Shown here: positions 13,468-28,500 of the stretch, one piece after another
Numbering within the stretch: position 1 is the stretch's first letter
Layout: the number at the start of each line of letters is the position of its first letter
NCBI RefSeq assembly: GCF_028389875.1
Contig: NC_084672.1
Location: forward strand, 10,218,458 to 10,282,457
Length of the DNA stretch: 64,000 nucleotides
From: Rhea pennata
Lineage: Eukaryota > Chordata > Aves > Rheiformes > Rheidae
Direction of reading: 5' to 3'
Translations under genes and position numbers: made by a program
Notes under the pieces: generated by a model
What the model saw: only the letters and a program-made list of their open reading frames with translations
Databases searched by the model: none
What the model was told of the DNA's origin: nothing

Positions 13468-16134
13468 CCAGACCTTGAAAGTCCCTATATATTTGTAGGA
13501 TAAGTGTCAGTCAGCTTTTAACTAATACAAAGTAATCAACAGAAAAGCATAAGACAAATTGCAAACTTGTGACGCTAAATTTCATCAATAACAATTCCTT
13601 ATTTCAGAATTATGTCTCAAAATTATTATTATAATGTGATACGTAGCACTTTTCATCTCTGTACCTCAAAATAACTTACAGAGCAGAAGTTCTGAAAAGT
13701 AGCTTCTCTCAATTGCACAGAAAGAGATGAATGCTTGTGAAATAAGACTCAAAGTGAACGACAAAGTCTATGTGGCAAAGCTGAGCTCAATGTCATCCCT
13801 TTCCCCCAATCTCTCTGGCCTCTGTATCCTTACGCATAGGTTTAGACGTCCTTTCATTCAGTGTGCACTGTGTCACATAAAGGGAGCGTGGCTGGTGGCT
13901 GTACTGCCGGGCACTCCTCCATCGACACTGGGGCTGCATTTGCCCATGGTGAAAAATCCTGTTGCTTTTCGTAAGAGGCTAATCTGAAAAAACAAAAAAA
14001 AACAAAAAAAAACAAAACAACAAAAAAAAAAAAATGGGACCTAGAACATGCTGTGTACTAAAAAGAATGGAGGAGAAAATGCTAGTTCAATTTAACCCTT
14101 TGCTCATGCCAGGGAGCTAGCGGGAGTGCACAGTGCACTGGGAGCCTGGTGAGATTAGTTCCAGTATTCCCAGCCAGGAGGGTTAGACTCTCCCACAACA
14201 GAGAGCAGACACTCCTGAAGACACACAGGACAGGGACAGCACACCCACCAGTTCTGTTGAATTTGACATGTTCTCCCAAAACTTTCAAACTTTAACGTTG
14301 CCATGGAGTAGTGTTCTGCTGGGAAACCCAAGGAGCTCCAGTGCTCAGGACGTGAGTTGTGGGAAGCATTGGGGATTTTGTTCAAGAAGAGAGACATTAA
14401 GAAGAAGGGCGATATTGGGACTGGTATGACAGAAGATAAGTTATCTTTGAACTTTTACAGGAGTATCACTTACCAAAAACACCAGAAAGGACTGCATAAA
14501 TTAACATACTTCTCCCTGGCAGATAAAGGGACCTATTTGCTCCACCTGAAAAAGCTACATGCAAAATCTCTGTTTTACAAATCCAGACAAACTCAGATGC
14601 ATGCTTAACTGTGCACTTCTCAAGGAATGTCACAAAGTTCTTTCAGAAAGGTACTCACTGAAAATTATTTATAATCTGTTGCTGTTTTTCTTCAAAGTTT
14701 GGTTGGTCTCCATGGTTATTTGTATAAGGGGGAAAAAAGAGAAAAATATAATCTTGAGAATTTATTCTATGATGGATCTGGCTTGGTTAGAACTCACAGG
14801 CCTGTGTTTCTTTGCTGTGACTGTGAGGAGACCTTAAAAAATCTGCCTTCTACCATTTTTATATCAGCAGTGATATTTTATGTAGAAAGTGAATATATAC
14901 CTAACTAATTCTATATAGAGAAACAGAAAAAAAAATCTAGTTTATAGCATTAAGGGGAAAAAAAGATACTATGTGCTATATACTTAAAGAATCTCTTTTC
15001 AAATTACATAGGTTTCCAATTTTTATAACACCTACAGCCTTCTGTGATTTATGCAAATCCTTCAGTTTCAACAGACATTGCTTCTAGAATGACAGCATAT
15101 ATTATTAATTAAATATTATCCTATGTTAAGAGAATACAAAAGCTTCGATAATGAAAATGATAATCAAAACTAAGTGAGAAAGTCAAAACAATTCATTTAG
15201 ACTCCCTCGTGTTGATTTGTTCTCCAGGACTGACACATACCTAACAAAATATTTCTATAAAACTACTTGTTCTAAAAGCAAGTAGAAACATTTTTAACAA
15301 AACTCCCCTTTGTTATTTTAACATACTCATTACTTTACTCATTTTACAAAAGCTCTAACTTTTGCCTTTTTTTTTGTACAGCCTGTCTTCCATTTTCTCT
15401 TAATTTGATATGCTGAACCACACACTGAAACAAACCATTTCTTTAATGGACTACTTTTTTGATTGATGTATGGAGCTGTATTCTTTTATAGACTTCGATT
15501 CCTAATCAGATATTCACATCTAAAGTGCTTCAATGGATCTCTCTGTTGCTGTTAAATGCACAGTCTTAAGTGAGTTCTGGTTTGCAAAGGTACGAGTTTT
15601 ATAGCAGCCTGACATTCTTTACTCTCTCATGGCTAAGATCTACTTTTGCTAAACCACTTACAAATCAGATGTGCCAGGCAGAGAACTTAACCCTGACAAT
15701 TTGATTAATCTTGTTTGAATTATAGCGGTTTCATGAATCAAACTTCTGAGGAACCTCCTCTTTCCAAATAACATTAGGAGGATAGAATAATGCTTTTAAG
15801 TATCTTCCTTTTCAATTTGGGATTTCAACATGCAAATTCAGCAGAAGCCAAAAGGAAGTGACACAATGGAAGCATCAAAAACATTTATTAAAAGCACTCC
15901 ATCGTGCTTGGGGAGCAGGGTAAAAGAATGAAAAGGTGAAGGAGAATTTAGTAGAGCACTGCACAGAAACAGAATTAGCAAGTCATGAGATACCACGTGG
16001 CTGTTAGCAGACTGAAAGGCTCTGTTGATTCGATTTATTCATTAGGGCTTTTCAGTAGTGTAGGTTATTAAGTGGGAGAAAGTGGGGTATATTACAACTC
16101 ACTTTTTATATTTCCTTTCCTGGAGAATATTTAG

Positions 16135-16537
16135 CTTCAGAGAAGCAGAGAAAGTTATTGAAAGTATCATGCCACATAAATGGGAGAACGATAGGAAAAA
16201 GAGCAGCATCACTAGCTCTCTGAAGATGGATCGCAAGAGCAACGCTGGGAACAGGAAGTCAAGAAAGTTTCGCTCTATTTCAAGATCACTTATACTTTGC
16301 AATGCCAAAAACAGTGACGATGGGTCAAGTCCAGATGAGAAATGCCCTGAATCTTTTGAGATTTCTACCAACTGGGGTCAAGAGGATTTTGACTGCTGTT
16401 CTAGAACACAACTACCATACACATCAGAAACAGAAGACAGCCCACCTGATCCTCCACATGTAATCACCAGCATGGTCCAGTCCAAGGCTGTGGCAAATGA
16501 AAACTCCAACAACATGAGGAGAAAGTTATTTGTCAAG
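16135..16537 (+). CDS. IL16: IL16 coding exon 1 (start codon)
   Basis: Coding part is 16226-16537 (104 codons, ends phase 0 at GTCAAG before GTAGGC). It carries the conserved N-terminal block [15 protein letters not shown] followed by [10 protein letters not shown], nearly identical to human IL-16. Acceptors are possible after 16134 (TTAG) or 16140 (CTTCAG). The frame stays open upstream, and an in-frame ATG at 16169 would add 19 residues beginning MPHKWEND. I prefer 16226 for its better Kozak context and match to the human start. Confidence 0.93.
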
Positions 16538-19500
16538 GTAGGCAACTTGGTGTAGTTTATTGTTATGTTTCCCATTATAGAAGGTCCTGAATGGATTAAT
16601 TCATATTTCTCAGGAGCACGGGATTCTACTTTTTTTTTTTTTTTTTGTCAGAGCTTATGAGCTTGCAATGTTCCTGCTCCGTACAAACAGCATGAAAATG
16701 TATTAGCCTCCCTGCTATGCACTTGCAGTCTACTGATTGATGCTCCACTGAAATCAGTGACTCCTAGGCCACTCTTGGTGCATTCAGACTAGCACAGCTG
16801 GTGCTTTCTACCTGCACTATAGCTATTTATCTCAAAATATAAAGCTGTCACTATAGTACCAGGCATTTATAAGCAGTAATACTGTGAGATCTCACAAGCT
16901 ATGCAAGAATGAATTGTGTTAATACTATGAAAGAGAGGAGATTCAGCAGACAGAAGCTCTTTCTCTCTAATTCAGGAAGGAGATGGTGGTAGCTCTATAC
17001 CACTAGAGATGTCAATGTCTCTTGAGAGGTGAGAGCAAAACTCTAACAGCCTCAATATTACAACATTATTTTTTAATCAAGAAATAAGTATTTTTACTGT
17101 AAAGCTCTGACCATTTTCCAGTGTGAGCAATGTATTCTAGATGTCTTTAGAAAATTCCTTCTCAGTGAGATACCGTAATTCTTCACTTTCTATCTGTTGT
17201 TGTGATGTGTGTGAGCTTCACCCCCAATCGGACCTCACTGCAGGTGTGACATGACTGTTAACACTGTGTCCTCCTGGCACACAGACCGTGTCTGTAACCA
17301 ATAAAATAGTTCCTAGAGGAAAGACTTGAAATAAACACATGGTTATTACTTACCAGAGCAAACAGTGGCTTGTGTGAAGGACTCCTTCACATAAAACAGA
17401 ATACATAAGAAAAATATCTTTTACATATCTTTGATAGAAATTGCCTAAAACTAGATCTTGACACCTAAAGACTCCACAGCAAAGTGGTACTGAAAATCTG
17501 AATCTCCCCTTACTCGTTCAGTTTCTTGGTAATGACCACAGCATGCAGCACAAAATTGTAAAGACTGCAGCAGGACAGCGTTCTGAATGTGAGACATTTC
17601 AGCCCCTGCCAAAGCCATAACACAAGGACAGAAACGGGCCAACTTTCTCTTGCATTTTGACAGAAAACATAAACACCTGAAACAGACCCAAGACCCAAAA
17701 TACACTGGTCATCTGGAAAACCACACTGCCTCCTCCCCTCTGGAAACTGTCCTCATGCATTCTGCTGATTTCTTTGTGAGAGTGAAGAAGAGGCTGGCCT
17801 CTGTGGAGTTGAAGTGCCTCCTTAGATGACTGTCAGCTGCCACAGTCTACTTGCTTGCATACCTCCAAAATATGCTGAGTTCCAATAACGGTTGTGATCC
17901 AAATCCATACAAAACTCTTCAGTATCTTACTGCAGAAAGGAAGTTTAGATCATTTGTGCTTTAATAGTTGGCAGATAGCTCAAAGAGGCATCTAGGGAAC
18001 AGGGTATGTCTCATAACTAATGCCAGTGTGCAGACTAATGCAACTGTGGAAGGTATAAATCCTCTCCTCAGGCTGAAGTGTCAGTGCCACAGAACAGGAT
18101 GGGTTAGGAGCCTGGATGGATGGTGACATAAATCAGCAACCCAGGCCCTTACAGCAGCGCTTGGTTTGCTTATTGGCACTGTAGACCCAGGGCACATTAA
18201 ATTTCTTCTCCAGAGCTCTGATAACAATACGAACCCCTTCTGATACTATCTGCTAATTTTCCATACCTTTCAGAAGCATGTATCAGTGATTCTAAAAGGT
18301 TTTATCTCAGCTAAGTAGGATAAATGTTGCTAAAAGCTACATCAGCCTTACCTTGTACCACTGTTGCTGAGCTTTGCCGTACATTATGAAAGGACTGATC
18401 ACTGTCTTCCATATGACACAAGCCTGCCATACCAACCTTCCTGTGTACCATGCATTTTAGAGAGCTTAAGCTCAAAACTTCTCTCTTTGAGAAAGAAATC
18501 AACGAGCATTCTCTAAGCCCCACTGTACCTCTTCATCTCTATGTGCCGCTTTGAAAATCCATGATGTGCGACTCAGAGCTGAAAAGCCCCTATCTTTGTT
18601 CAAGAAAATTGATTCAATTTTCTTCCATGGTTTCACTGAGGATATTCTGCTATTCTGCCTTCCAGCTCCTGTAACCCTAAAAATGACTCTAAAGGTGATA
18701 ACAGCATTCACAGAACTGAACAACTTCATTTTTGCTGAAATACTAGAAGGGAAGAAAAACATTTAAGAGTTTCACATAATTTAATGCTCATTGTACATCT
18801 CTGCTCTAAAGTTAAGGGGAAATCCGGAACATCAGTCTTCCAAATACTAGTTTGTCTCTTCCGTACAAACATGTAGGTATCTCTCTGAGCTGCACTGTCA
18901 ACGATGCAGAAGTCACCACTGCACAAACCATGAACAAATCACACAATGTTTCATGACTCCTGCAAACGTATTAAAAGCACATTTTCCCAATTCCAAAACC
19001 TTTAGGATCCCAAAGAATAATCCTAGGCCCATTACTAGTCTAACAGTCTGAGAAACTAGGTGCTTCTTAGAACAGAGAGATAAGAGTCAAGAGAAGATTT
19101 TTTGAAGACAGGACATCTATGCATCATAACAGCAATTCCTTTCACTTCATTTGAGAATTAGAGACTCTTCACCAGAAACTGTTACTATAGCCACTGAGGG
19201 AAACATTATGGCACAAGCACAACCCATACTAAACCCCAGAGAATCCCCACAGAAACATTCCATTCCCATTGCCCTAACTGCAGCAAAAACTTTGAGCTGG
19301 AACTCAGATCTTATTAGACACCAGAGAATTTTGTAGGGCTGAAATCCATACGAAACCAGATTTGGTTCCTCTTTTCACCAAACTGTGCATGAGTTTTGGT
19401 GCCAGTTAGACCTTCACTGATTGGGTTGGGACTGCAAAGTGATGTAGCTGTTTCCCCTGTCTTCTGACCTGCAGTACAGTACTGGCACATATGAGGGGAC

Positions 19501-22500
19501 TGCAACCTTATATTTGGCTAAATTTGACTCTCTTAAGGAATATTACCAAAGTTAGCTTCCTTGATGCACAGAAACCTAACTTGCACCAATGTGCATGTTC
19601 TTGTTTGTAACCAAAGCACCCATAGCCAATGGTTGCTATACTACCAAAGTGGGCTGAGAATGGACAATATTTAGTTGTGAGGCTGCCTACCACATTTACT
19701 GTGATGATTTACAGCTTTATTAGGAGACAACAAGTCATGTGGACAGTACTGGATACTCGAGTTCAGTTCACAATCATATGTTCTGGAGAACTTCTTTTCT
19801 GACTATTGTAAAAAATTTGACAAGAGAAACTGCTCAGTAGCACTTCCAGGATTCAAACCCAGGAACTGTGTATTGTGTTATGGTCTCAGGATGGGTCATT
19901 TGCTCTTCTAAAAAATAAAAACATTTTGATGTAAAATCAAAGGCAAAGTCTTCAGAAAAGGTTCTGAAATTCTTTTTAAGAGACTGATTTAAACCTTTTG
20001 TCTTTCAAGAAGGAATGTACAATGTACTATCGGAGCCCAAGACTTTGCAAATTGTGATCATGATTTTCTGAATTCCTATTAGCTAGCAACACTCAGAGAT
20101 CTTTGTAGTTAGTTGGACATGTGTTTTAAAGAACTGCTGAATCAGTGAAGAATAAAGAAAGAAGAAAGAAAAAAAGAAATTGCAGTATATGATAGCTGGT
20201 GTACCTGCTGCACCAACACAACAAACTGTGTGGAAAATGGCTTTGCCTGCTCATGTCACTAGGAAGTCTCAGGCTACACCAATTGTAGGGAGAGAGAACA
20301 GGGCTAGAAAATATCAACTCACATTCTTCAGAGAACAGCTTTCTCTTCTGGGGTTGAGTGCTGCTTCCGGGAGTACTCCATTATGGTCTGTGGTTTCTCA
20401 CTGCACCACCGATAACCCTGGAAAGCATAGATAATTACCTTCCAGAGGGGCTGGCAGACAGGGTGAAAAACCATCTAGAATCAATTGTAACAGGGAAGGG
20501 CTGTCTTTTTATACAAACATTGGATCCAAATGGATCTAACTGCATGGCTCCACTCAGTTTTAGAAACATCTCTATCATCACTTCCCTTGGCATCTGACCG
20601 CCTGTCTCAAGCAGGAAAAAAGCAAAAGGTCATTCTCTCCCTTGGCCATCACCAGAATGTATTTTTGTTAACTTGGCTTCATGCAAGAGCCTGTTATCTG
20701 GCCCTTTGGTACGAGGACAAGTGTTATGGCAACAGACTGTAATGTCTCAAACACGAGCCTATGGGTAGGATAGAAAAACAAAGCCAGAGGAAAGACTGCA
20801 TTTATTTAGGCATTTACGTGTTTGCCTCTCCTCTTCTATTTGTTCTCTCTCTCTGCACTCCCTGCCTCCTTGCTTCTGTGACATCAGGGTCACGTTACTC
20901 TCTGAACAAGTTGGGAAAGAGGGTATATTATATAAAGACAGCGTGTGCTGCAAAAATGTGGGCTGGGGCAAAGGTTCCCAGAAAAACATACCAAAGCCCC
21001 GATGATGGGTAAAAAGGTCTCTCTGTAACATCTGTTGTGCTGAGCTGTCTATGTAGAGTAGAATCTGAATCCCAGGCCCTGCTTCTTGCATCATCCAAAG
21101 GCTCTCTGGCTTCTACCGTTTTATTAATTGCAAAGAGAATTTGCTGCTGGGAAAACGATAAATTGTATCTACTAAAAATATTTTGAAAGGACCAAGGAAT
21201 CAGCTGGGGCACATCGGAATCAGCAGAGTCATATCAATTTGTGCCAGAGGGACTCTAGCCCTCTCTTTCTTACAACTAATGCAGAAAAAAGTACTTCTTG
21301 AAAAAAATCCCAAAAGGCTGTACCTCTCTGAATCTTGGAAATCTGAACCATTTCAAAGTCAGGAGGCTAGAAAAGCCAGAAGTTTAAATTCACTATTGTA
21401 CTGTTGTTAGATATTTTTTTTTTTTGCCTTTTTTAAAACAACAGTCAATCAGTTTATTGTCATACGCTTAGTTAACTGAGTCAAAGACCTTACTTGAACT
21501 AGCCTTGTATAACACTTTACCTCATTTCAGACAATCTAACTACTGTGTCTTATGTTAAGAGTGCATAAAAGGTTTTTAGTTTTCCACAGATGCCATGGTT
21601 ACCCTTATTTCAAAACAACATCTGGAACGAGATGTTTTCAGACGGGACTCTCGGCTAGAAAGGTCTAAATATCTGCAATAGCAGATAGAAAAACATCCTC
21701 AGAAGCTCTACATTTAGTGTGAAAAAAGGGGTGAGGGTGTGGAGCTGGTCTGAACTTGGAGATTACTTTTCCAGAATGAAACACATGAAAAATTAATTTA
21801 CTCTCACCTGTAACACAAATGCATTCGAGAGGGCTCTTGAGCTCCACCTTTGATTTTAATCTTTCAGCGAAGCAGATCCAGTTTAAATACAAATTTTGTT
21901 CATAATGCACTCCCACAGACTTTTTTCATTTTACCTTCAGGTTGATGGGTATAATGCAAATACAAGCTTCCCCAGTCTTGAAGTATTGGGTTGCAAAGCC
22001 TCTTAACAGCTAAGGTATTTTATTTGCTGGCAACCAATATGCATTTAAACATATGTTCCAATAATGAGTAGGTAAGTTTGACCTGGAATCCACCTGCCCA
22101 CACACAAAACCTGCCAACCTTATTTTAACAAATTTTCTGCATTTGCTAAGTTCAAGGCTATAAATCATCTTGCAAAATCAGTAGGATACGTTAAAAGGGA
22201 GGAAGATGCAAAGCAAATAATGTCTCTACTTTTGGAACCATTAGCAATATTCCTATGTATAAAATAATAAGTAAGACAGGAAATAAAAGACGTTAAAGAA
22301 AAATCCCAATGTAATGAGCTACTGGCACATAAATTGGTCAAATGTTTATTTTTCTAAAGAACAGCTTTTATTAATTTTCTATCATGTTGCAATAACTTGG
22401 ATGTGAATACAGTGATCTATATCCAGGACTCAAAAAGTACAGATGCTGACAACATACAGATATTTACTACATGTCTCTCCAGCCCAATAATTTTTTTTCT

Positions 22501-25500
22501 TTTAAAAAGTAATTTGCATAAATGAGTTTCAAAAGTGACTGACAGATACAGCTTATCTGAAATGTAGCCCAGCTTAGTAAGATGACTACAGATTTAAACA
22601 AAATTTGTGTTTGTTCTCAAGATTTTTCTGTAACATACAATGGATTTAACTTCTACCTTCCTTCTGACTAAATAAATGCATGCAACTGATGGCTGTTAGA
22701 AGGAATATTTGAGTCTTATCCATGTCCTTTCACATGTATGTTCCAATACAACCTGGAATTTCCAGCCTGGCAGGAGTCCCATTGTACAAAACACAACATC
22801 TCCCCTAAAGAACATGCATGACACACTGTTCCTGCAAGGGAAAATCTCACAGCCAAACCCACTGCACCTCTGCGACCTCCTGTGAAACTGATGAGAGCCA
22901 AATAACCGTGGGACAATTAATAATTAAGACTTTTATAAACACTATGAATGGAGAATCTGCACATTGTGAACAAACTCTTAGAAGGGTGTGAGCATGACAG
23001 TGGTCTTCACTGAGATGACCTGGAGACAGTCTGTAAAGGCCCACTGATGAGTTAAAAAAGAAAACAAAACAAAACAAAATGAAGTGCGGTGAACAACTAT
23101 GTTAAGGGGAGTGTGTGTGCGTGGGTGTGTATACACAGCTGATCAGCATCTGTAAGAGCTTATCTATATATTTCTTATATGTAGAAAGCAGTACAGAAAA
23201 CTAAAGACTCTAAGGAGAGCAGCTAGCAAGTCCAGGCGTGAATTCTGAATACAAAACGTATTGAAAATTGCCACTATTCCTCTTTGGACCACGGCGCTAC
23301 CCCCACTTTTTCTTGTTTACCCCAATTCATAATCAGCTGAAGTCCAGAAATACTTTGACAACTGGCAGAATAGTTTCCTACTTTTAATATCTATCTTGCA
23401 TCTTTCATGTTTTGGAATAAGTATACTAAGCTTTTGAAAACCTTGTGAATTTAATGTGTTTCATGTATGCATATCTGGCCCTTAATTTCTTAATGATGAA
23501 TAAAACACAGGACCAATGCAAATGAACAGGAAAGGTAGCTCACATTTTTTGCTACCCAAGATCTGAAATTTTAAGATATCAGAATTCTCATCTTTATTTT
23601 GATACCATGCTGAAGACTATAAAGCACTACCATCAGGTAAAAAAAAGAACATAACGTAATCCTGATTTCAAGTATGCGTATCTCTCAAGATACTTACCTT
23701 GGGTGAAAAGTAAATACGGAAGTTCCAAAACTAATGCTGGAGTTCAAACAGACAGGTTTAAAATGGAATTCTGTCCATACTCACACACTTACCTGTTACT
23801 CACTAGAAGTGGTTTTCACAAACAAAAGAGGATTCATAAAATTGAGATGCTCCTCATCAATGGCAGACAATCTGGAATGCAAGCAAACCCACAAAGATAA
23901 CAAGTCGGCAATGTAAGTACAGCCTCTGTCCATTACCTATTGAATTCATCCTGCAGTGAGACTCAACCTTAAATACTTCTTTCAGTCACAGCCTTAGATT
24001 TACTCAGGCAGGTCTCAGAATGGGAGCCAGGACTCAAGGGTCATCCAGAAAAAAAAAATATTGACATTGCTGTAAATACTAAATTTGTCTTTGCTGTCAG
24101 TCAGGTATGACGTGATTCTTATTGATTTGTGGTGAAAGGTCATAACGGCTCTAACCCTCAGGACTGGATGAACTCCACTTAGGGCAGAAGTGGAAACGTA
24201 ATCATGGTGAAGAAGGTAGTTACCCAACTTTCCCTGTGCTGTCAGAGGATAACAGATCACTGGATATAGTCCATGTCTGATTGGGGGACCCTGGAGCTGT
24301 ACCAACACTTGATTGCTGGCTACACCTTGTCAATCAAAGAGTATCCCTGACACAGAGCTGTCCTAATGTATGAGAGGTCCCTTAGTCCCTCTCCTTCAGA
24401 AATCCATACCTCAATCATATACATCTCTTGGAAGTGAGCCTGGGTCCAGAATTGATGGAGGTCTTGACAGCATATTGTGCTCATTAGCCCTGGTCCCTTC
24501 TCTTAAGCATGGAGATACTGTTGAGGATGCGTGGGGGGAATATTAAGCTGGGAGCAGGATGAGCAGATACTCAGACATAGAGAACAAATGAAATAGAAAT
24601 TGTGTGCTAGCTTTCCGTCTCTCTTTGTCTATTTAGAATTTTGTAGCGCTCAAGTACTTGTGCTCCAGGGACATATTGCCTAGACACGTGTTGTCCTTTG
24701 TGCACTTACTCAATCCATCCTTTGCTTTACTTACTCATATGACTTAAGACTATTTATCTTTCTCTATGGCCATTTGTTAATGATTCATAACTATGTTATA
24801 AATGTGCTTATAATTAGCCCTCTAAATGCAACAAAATACTACAGCATCCTCAACCAGTTTGAAACGGACAAAGACTCTTCCACAATTTCAGTGATCTTTG
24901 CTTCCCTGGCTCCCCACTTAACAAGTCAGCAGCTGGGGGTGGAGCTTTTAGTGCTTTGCATACACTTATTTTTCCATTCAGATCTCTTGCATTTTCTAAA
25001 GTACTTCCTTTTTTGGTGTACGTTTTGTTTTTTCTCCCATTTTTTGGCACAGGCAAAATTTATCCAATTACTATGAAAAGCCTATTATTTGTTCTTTTCC
25101 CCCTTTGCAAAGGCATACACTGTTCTAATACTTCCCTCTCGTAGTCAGAAGCCTCTGAAGTCCTCAGACAAACAACTTTTTTAAAACACTGACTCTATAA
25201 TACAACTATTCTTTCACAGCTGCACAGCATCTAGGACCTATTTGTATTCTACTCGGAGAGAACCTGGTTCTAAGAATTTTTTCCGCATTTCTTAAAAAGG
25301 CTTAAGATAACTGTAAGTTTTGCATCTTTCGTACATTTTCTTTCACGCAATCTTTCTTCTTTCTCAATCAGGACAGCTGCATATGCAGGCTGTGTACAGC
25401 CACAGGAAACAGCAATTCAGGTATCAAGCTCTCCAGAAGTCCAAACTGTACGTCTCTTCGGAAGGGGTTCACAGGCAGCCAGGTGACTGCTGGAGGCACA

Positions 25501-28500
25501 GCAAACAGGTATAGTACATGTTGGGATAGTACGCTTATTGGTCAGCCATTTCTCTGCATGGATTTTGCATGATCAACTTTGTAATGAGCTATACTTTGAA
25601 GCTCAGTTTCAGAGAAGGGCAGTAATGGTTGGGGAATGTTTTTTACAATGCTTCCAGTTGGAGAAAGAAATTCTAGGGAAAAAAAAAATGTGACCATATA
25701 GGGATCTAATACTTCTCTATTACAATGAGAAATAGCATTTGCAAGAATGGCAGCTTGTATATAACATCCAGCTCTCCAACGGTCTCTTCCTACTTGCTCT
25801 ATTAAAGGGCAGTGTAGGATACCATCAGCCTAGCAAGGCCAATGGAAAGCAATGTGAGCCAGAGTTCCTGAAAGGGAGTAATGCATATAGTCTCTGCTCA
25901 ACTCACAAGCGCAAAATAGTGACGGCAGGCAACTTTTACCTGGCTTGGGCTGGACTTAAGTTCATACTCAACGTCTTTGAGCATCTGCCTACATACAAGC
26001 TGACCATCACAAGTTTCCAGACAAGGGAATGCAGGCACAAAGAGGGAATGGCTCACACCTGAGCCATTTAGCTCCCAGTGACTGAAGGTGAAATGAGAGC
26101 CCAGATAACAGAGGCGGAGTAGCCAGAACCTAGGAATGCTTACAAGTAACAGCACTCAGGGTCAGGATAGCACAACCAGCCACATCATGGTATCCTGGGT
26201 GCCTGGAGCGGGGCTACTGCCATACAACAGGAACAGTACCTACCTCAGTGTTATTCTGAGCTACACATCAAGCCTCAGCTTTACCTGTGGCTGCAGTAAT
26301 GTGTGGAAAGGCAGACGTTGATCTGCAGGATTGAGCAGAAGAAAGCAGAAACAGGAAGAAGTTCAGCCAGGTGGTCAGGTGCACCAGGCATCAAAACATC
26401 TACATCATGGCAGCTCTGTTCAAGGCAAAGGGAGGATTGCAGCTGATCCCTCAGTTAGTAAGATATGTAGCACGATAGTGACATACATTTCAACGTCTGT
26501 AAAATGACATGCACATATATGCTTTTTTTCAAGGGATGGTCATCAAAGCCCAAGGGATGAACTGTTAACGCTAAATGGACAATCACTTAAAGATCTGCCC
26601 AGCAGAGAGGCTGAATCTCTCATTCAGTCAACAACACGGCTGGTGAACACAGTGATGGCTAGCAAAGTAAGCATGAAAGTTGTGGTCAACCCTACAACCG
26701 TGGGGTGATTTGACAACATTTGCTTGAGATACAAGGGGAATTTGTACATTAGACATTTGAAGAACATGGTTTTGCTCTTCCTGACAAAACCCCAAACCTC
26801 TTGTGGTCAGACTCTGGTAGACTTCAGCATAGCTGTTTCCCAGATAAACAGAGGCAATGGGGAGGCAAAGGCCCTGGGAAATCCTAGCAGGGGTTGTACA
26901 ATGCCTTCTTTTAAAAACACATAGCTTGCCAATGTTAATTTTCCATGTAGAATTTGAGCAAAGGCAGAGATGGATTACAGGAAGATCCAAAAACCCAGAA
27001 GCCAGAGAACAGACTTGGTACTGAAGTAAATTTTTTGGTATCTAGGGCCTGTAGCTAGGAAATTGCCATGATCAATGTTACAAGAGTCTGCTCTGGAGAC
27101 AGAGAAATAGCAGGCAGCGTTAACAGGTCAACAACCTCAGATTATCACCAAATCTTTCACTAGAAAAACCCTTTTGATCTTCCTTTCACAGAGTCCATTT
27201 CATTGGATTACACCTGTTTCATTTTAGTCCTATTGTCCCCTCATCCACACCTCAAATTAGAGGGCACCAAAGGCTTTTCACTTGCAAATTCTGGAGGAGG
27301 TTCGAGGATTATGATGGGACTGGGTTAGTCTCCTACCATACATTTGCCACTTTGAAGAGAATAGATTTCTGCCAAGGTTTTGTTGCAGGCTTGGTACTTT
27401 GGTATTCAAGGAAAAAGGCCATCTTCCACTTGTTATCTACAACAGGGTCACACAAAGCTGCTATTATCCTAGGCTGAGAAAACACTCATTACTGAAGCTA
27501 TTAGGTCTGGGTAAAATTTGCTTCTTCCCAAGACTGGAGTGCTGTGCACCGTCTCACGGTGAGGTCTGATGGATTTTGCCAAGATTATTGTTTATTTTTC
27601 CTCCTTTAAAAATCTAAAAGGCTAGAGATGAACTATATTAAGCTGTTGTGGTTTAATACCACCCAAGAGACAGCCAGGTGAGCTGTGCATTTAAAGACAA
27701 GCCTGCATCAAAATAATTGAGTTAATAGCAAAGGCTTTTCAAGCAAGCTAGCTTGTAAGAGCAACACTGCAAAATCAGCTTCACAATGCCTCTTTATGGA
27801 TCTTTTTTGCATTTCTTCTTCTGAAAAGTTCTCTGCGAAAAGGGATGGGGAAGTCCTTGTAGGATTTTGCTACTTGGCAATGCCACCACCTGCTGCTGAA
27901 GAGGAAAATTACCGTGCATTATTTCTTGATAAAGTGTTGGCAAAAAGCACTACTAAAATCAGGCTTCTGGAAGAAAATAATTGTCTTGGTTATCTATAGA
28001 CACATTAGAACATACGGATCTTGCTCTGATGCTATTCTGTAGCCTTCTTAGCCCCTACAGAATTTCCCTGAGCAAAACTCTTTTATATTACAGGTTTTAC
28101 TGTATTTAAATCATCAGTGCTGTCTATGTTCAATAATATTGTTCTTCCATGACCATGATTCCTTCTGGATCAATGACATTCCCTGTACCACAAGAGATGC
28201 TGGACTATCAAGAACCCTACACCCCTGGAAACTATTCTTACAAACTGTTATACAGATGTGATCATTTGTCAAACAATTTTAAAAATCTGCATATAGAAAC
28301 CTGAAAGTTTTACCTAAATGTTTTTAAATGTTGAATTAGTGGTCATATTTTCCAAAGCAACTGCAATTTTCCAAATAGAAGGAGTTAAGTTTTTAGAAAA
28401 CACAAAAGCCTAGTCCTCAAAGATTTTTAAACACTCAACTCCTATTTTGACTCAAAATCATCCCACTGAAATCTGTGGGAATAAGGCACCTAATACAACA

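Larger units (their letters stand above)
1..16134. other. IL16 5' flank or first intron, no supported gene
   Basis: AT-rich unique sequence. All open frames here are short (116 codons or fewer), lack paired splice sites and match no family I know. It holds a T run at 1321-1344, a small GC-rich patch near 3040-3250, A-rich tracts at 13430-13467 and 13989-14033, and a hairpin at 10641-10680. Non-coding IL16 5' exon(s) and promoter may lie here but I could not place them. Confidence 0.6.

Noticed and set aside
20126-21410. Cluster of overlapping open frames on both strands, considered as a possible endogenous retrovirus or gene fragment
   Set aside because: No protease, reverse transcriptase or integrase motif, no LTR pair, and no frame longer than 111 codons.
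26628-26990. 120-codon Cys/His-containing open frame on -
   Set aside because: Cys and His are not spaced like any zinc-finger or knot family; no splice or promoter signs; lies inside an IL16 intron.
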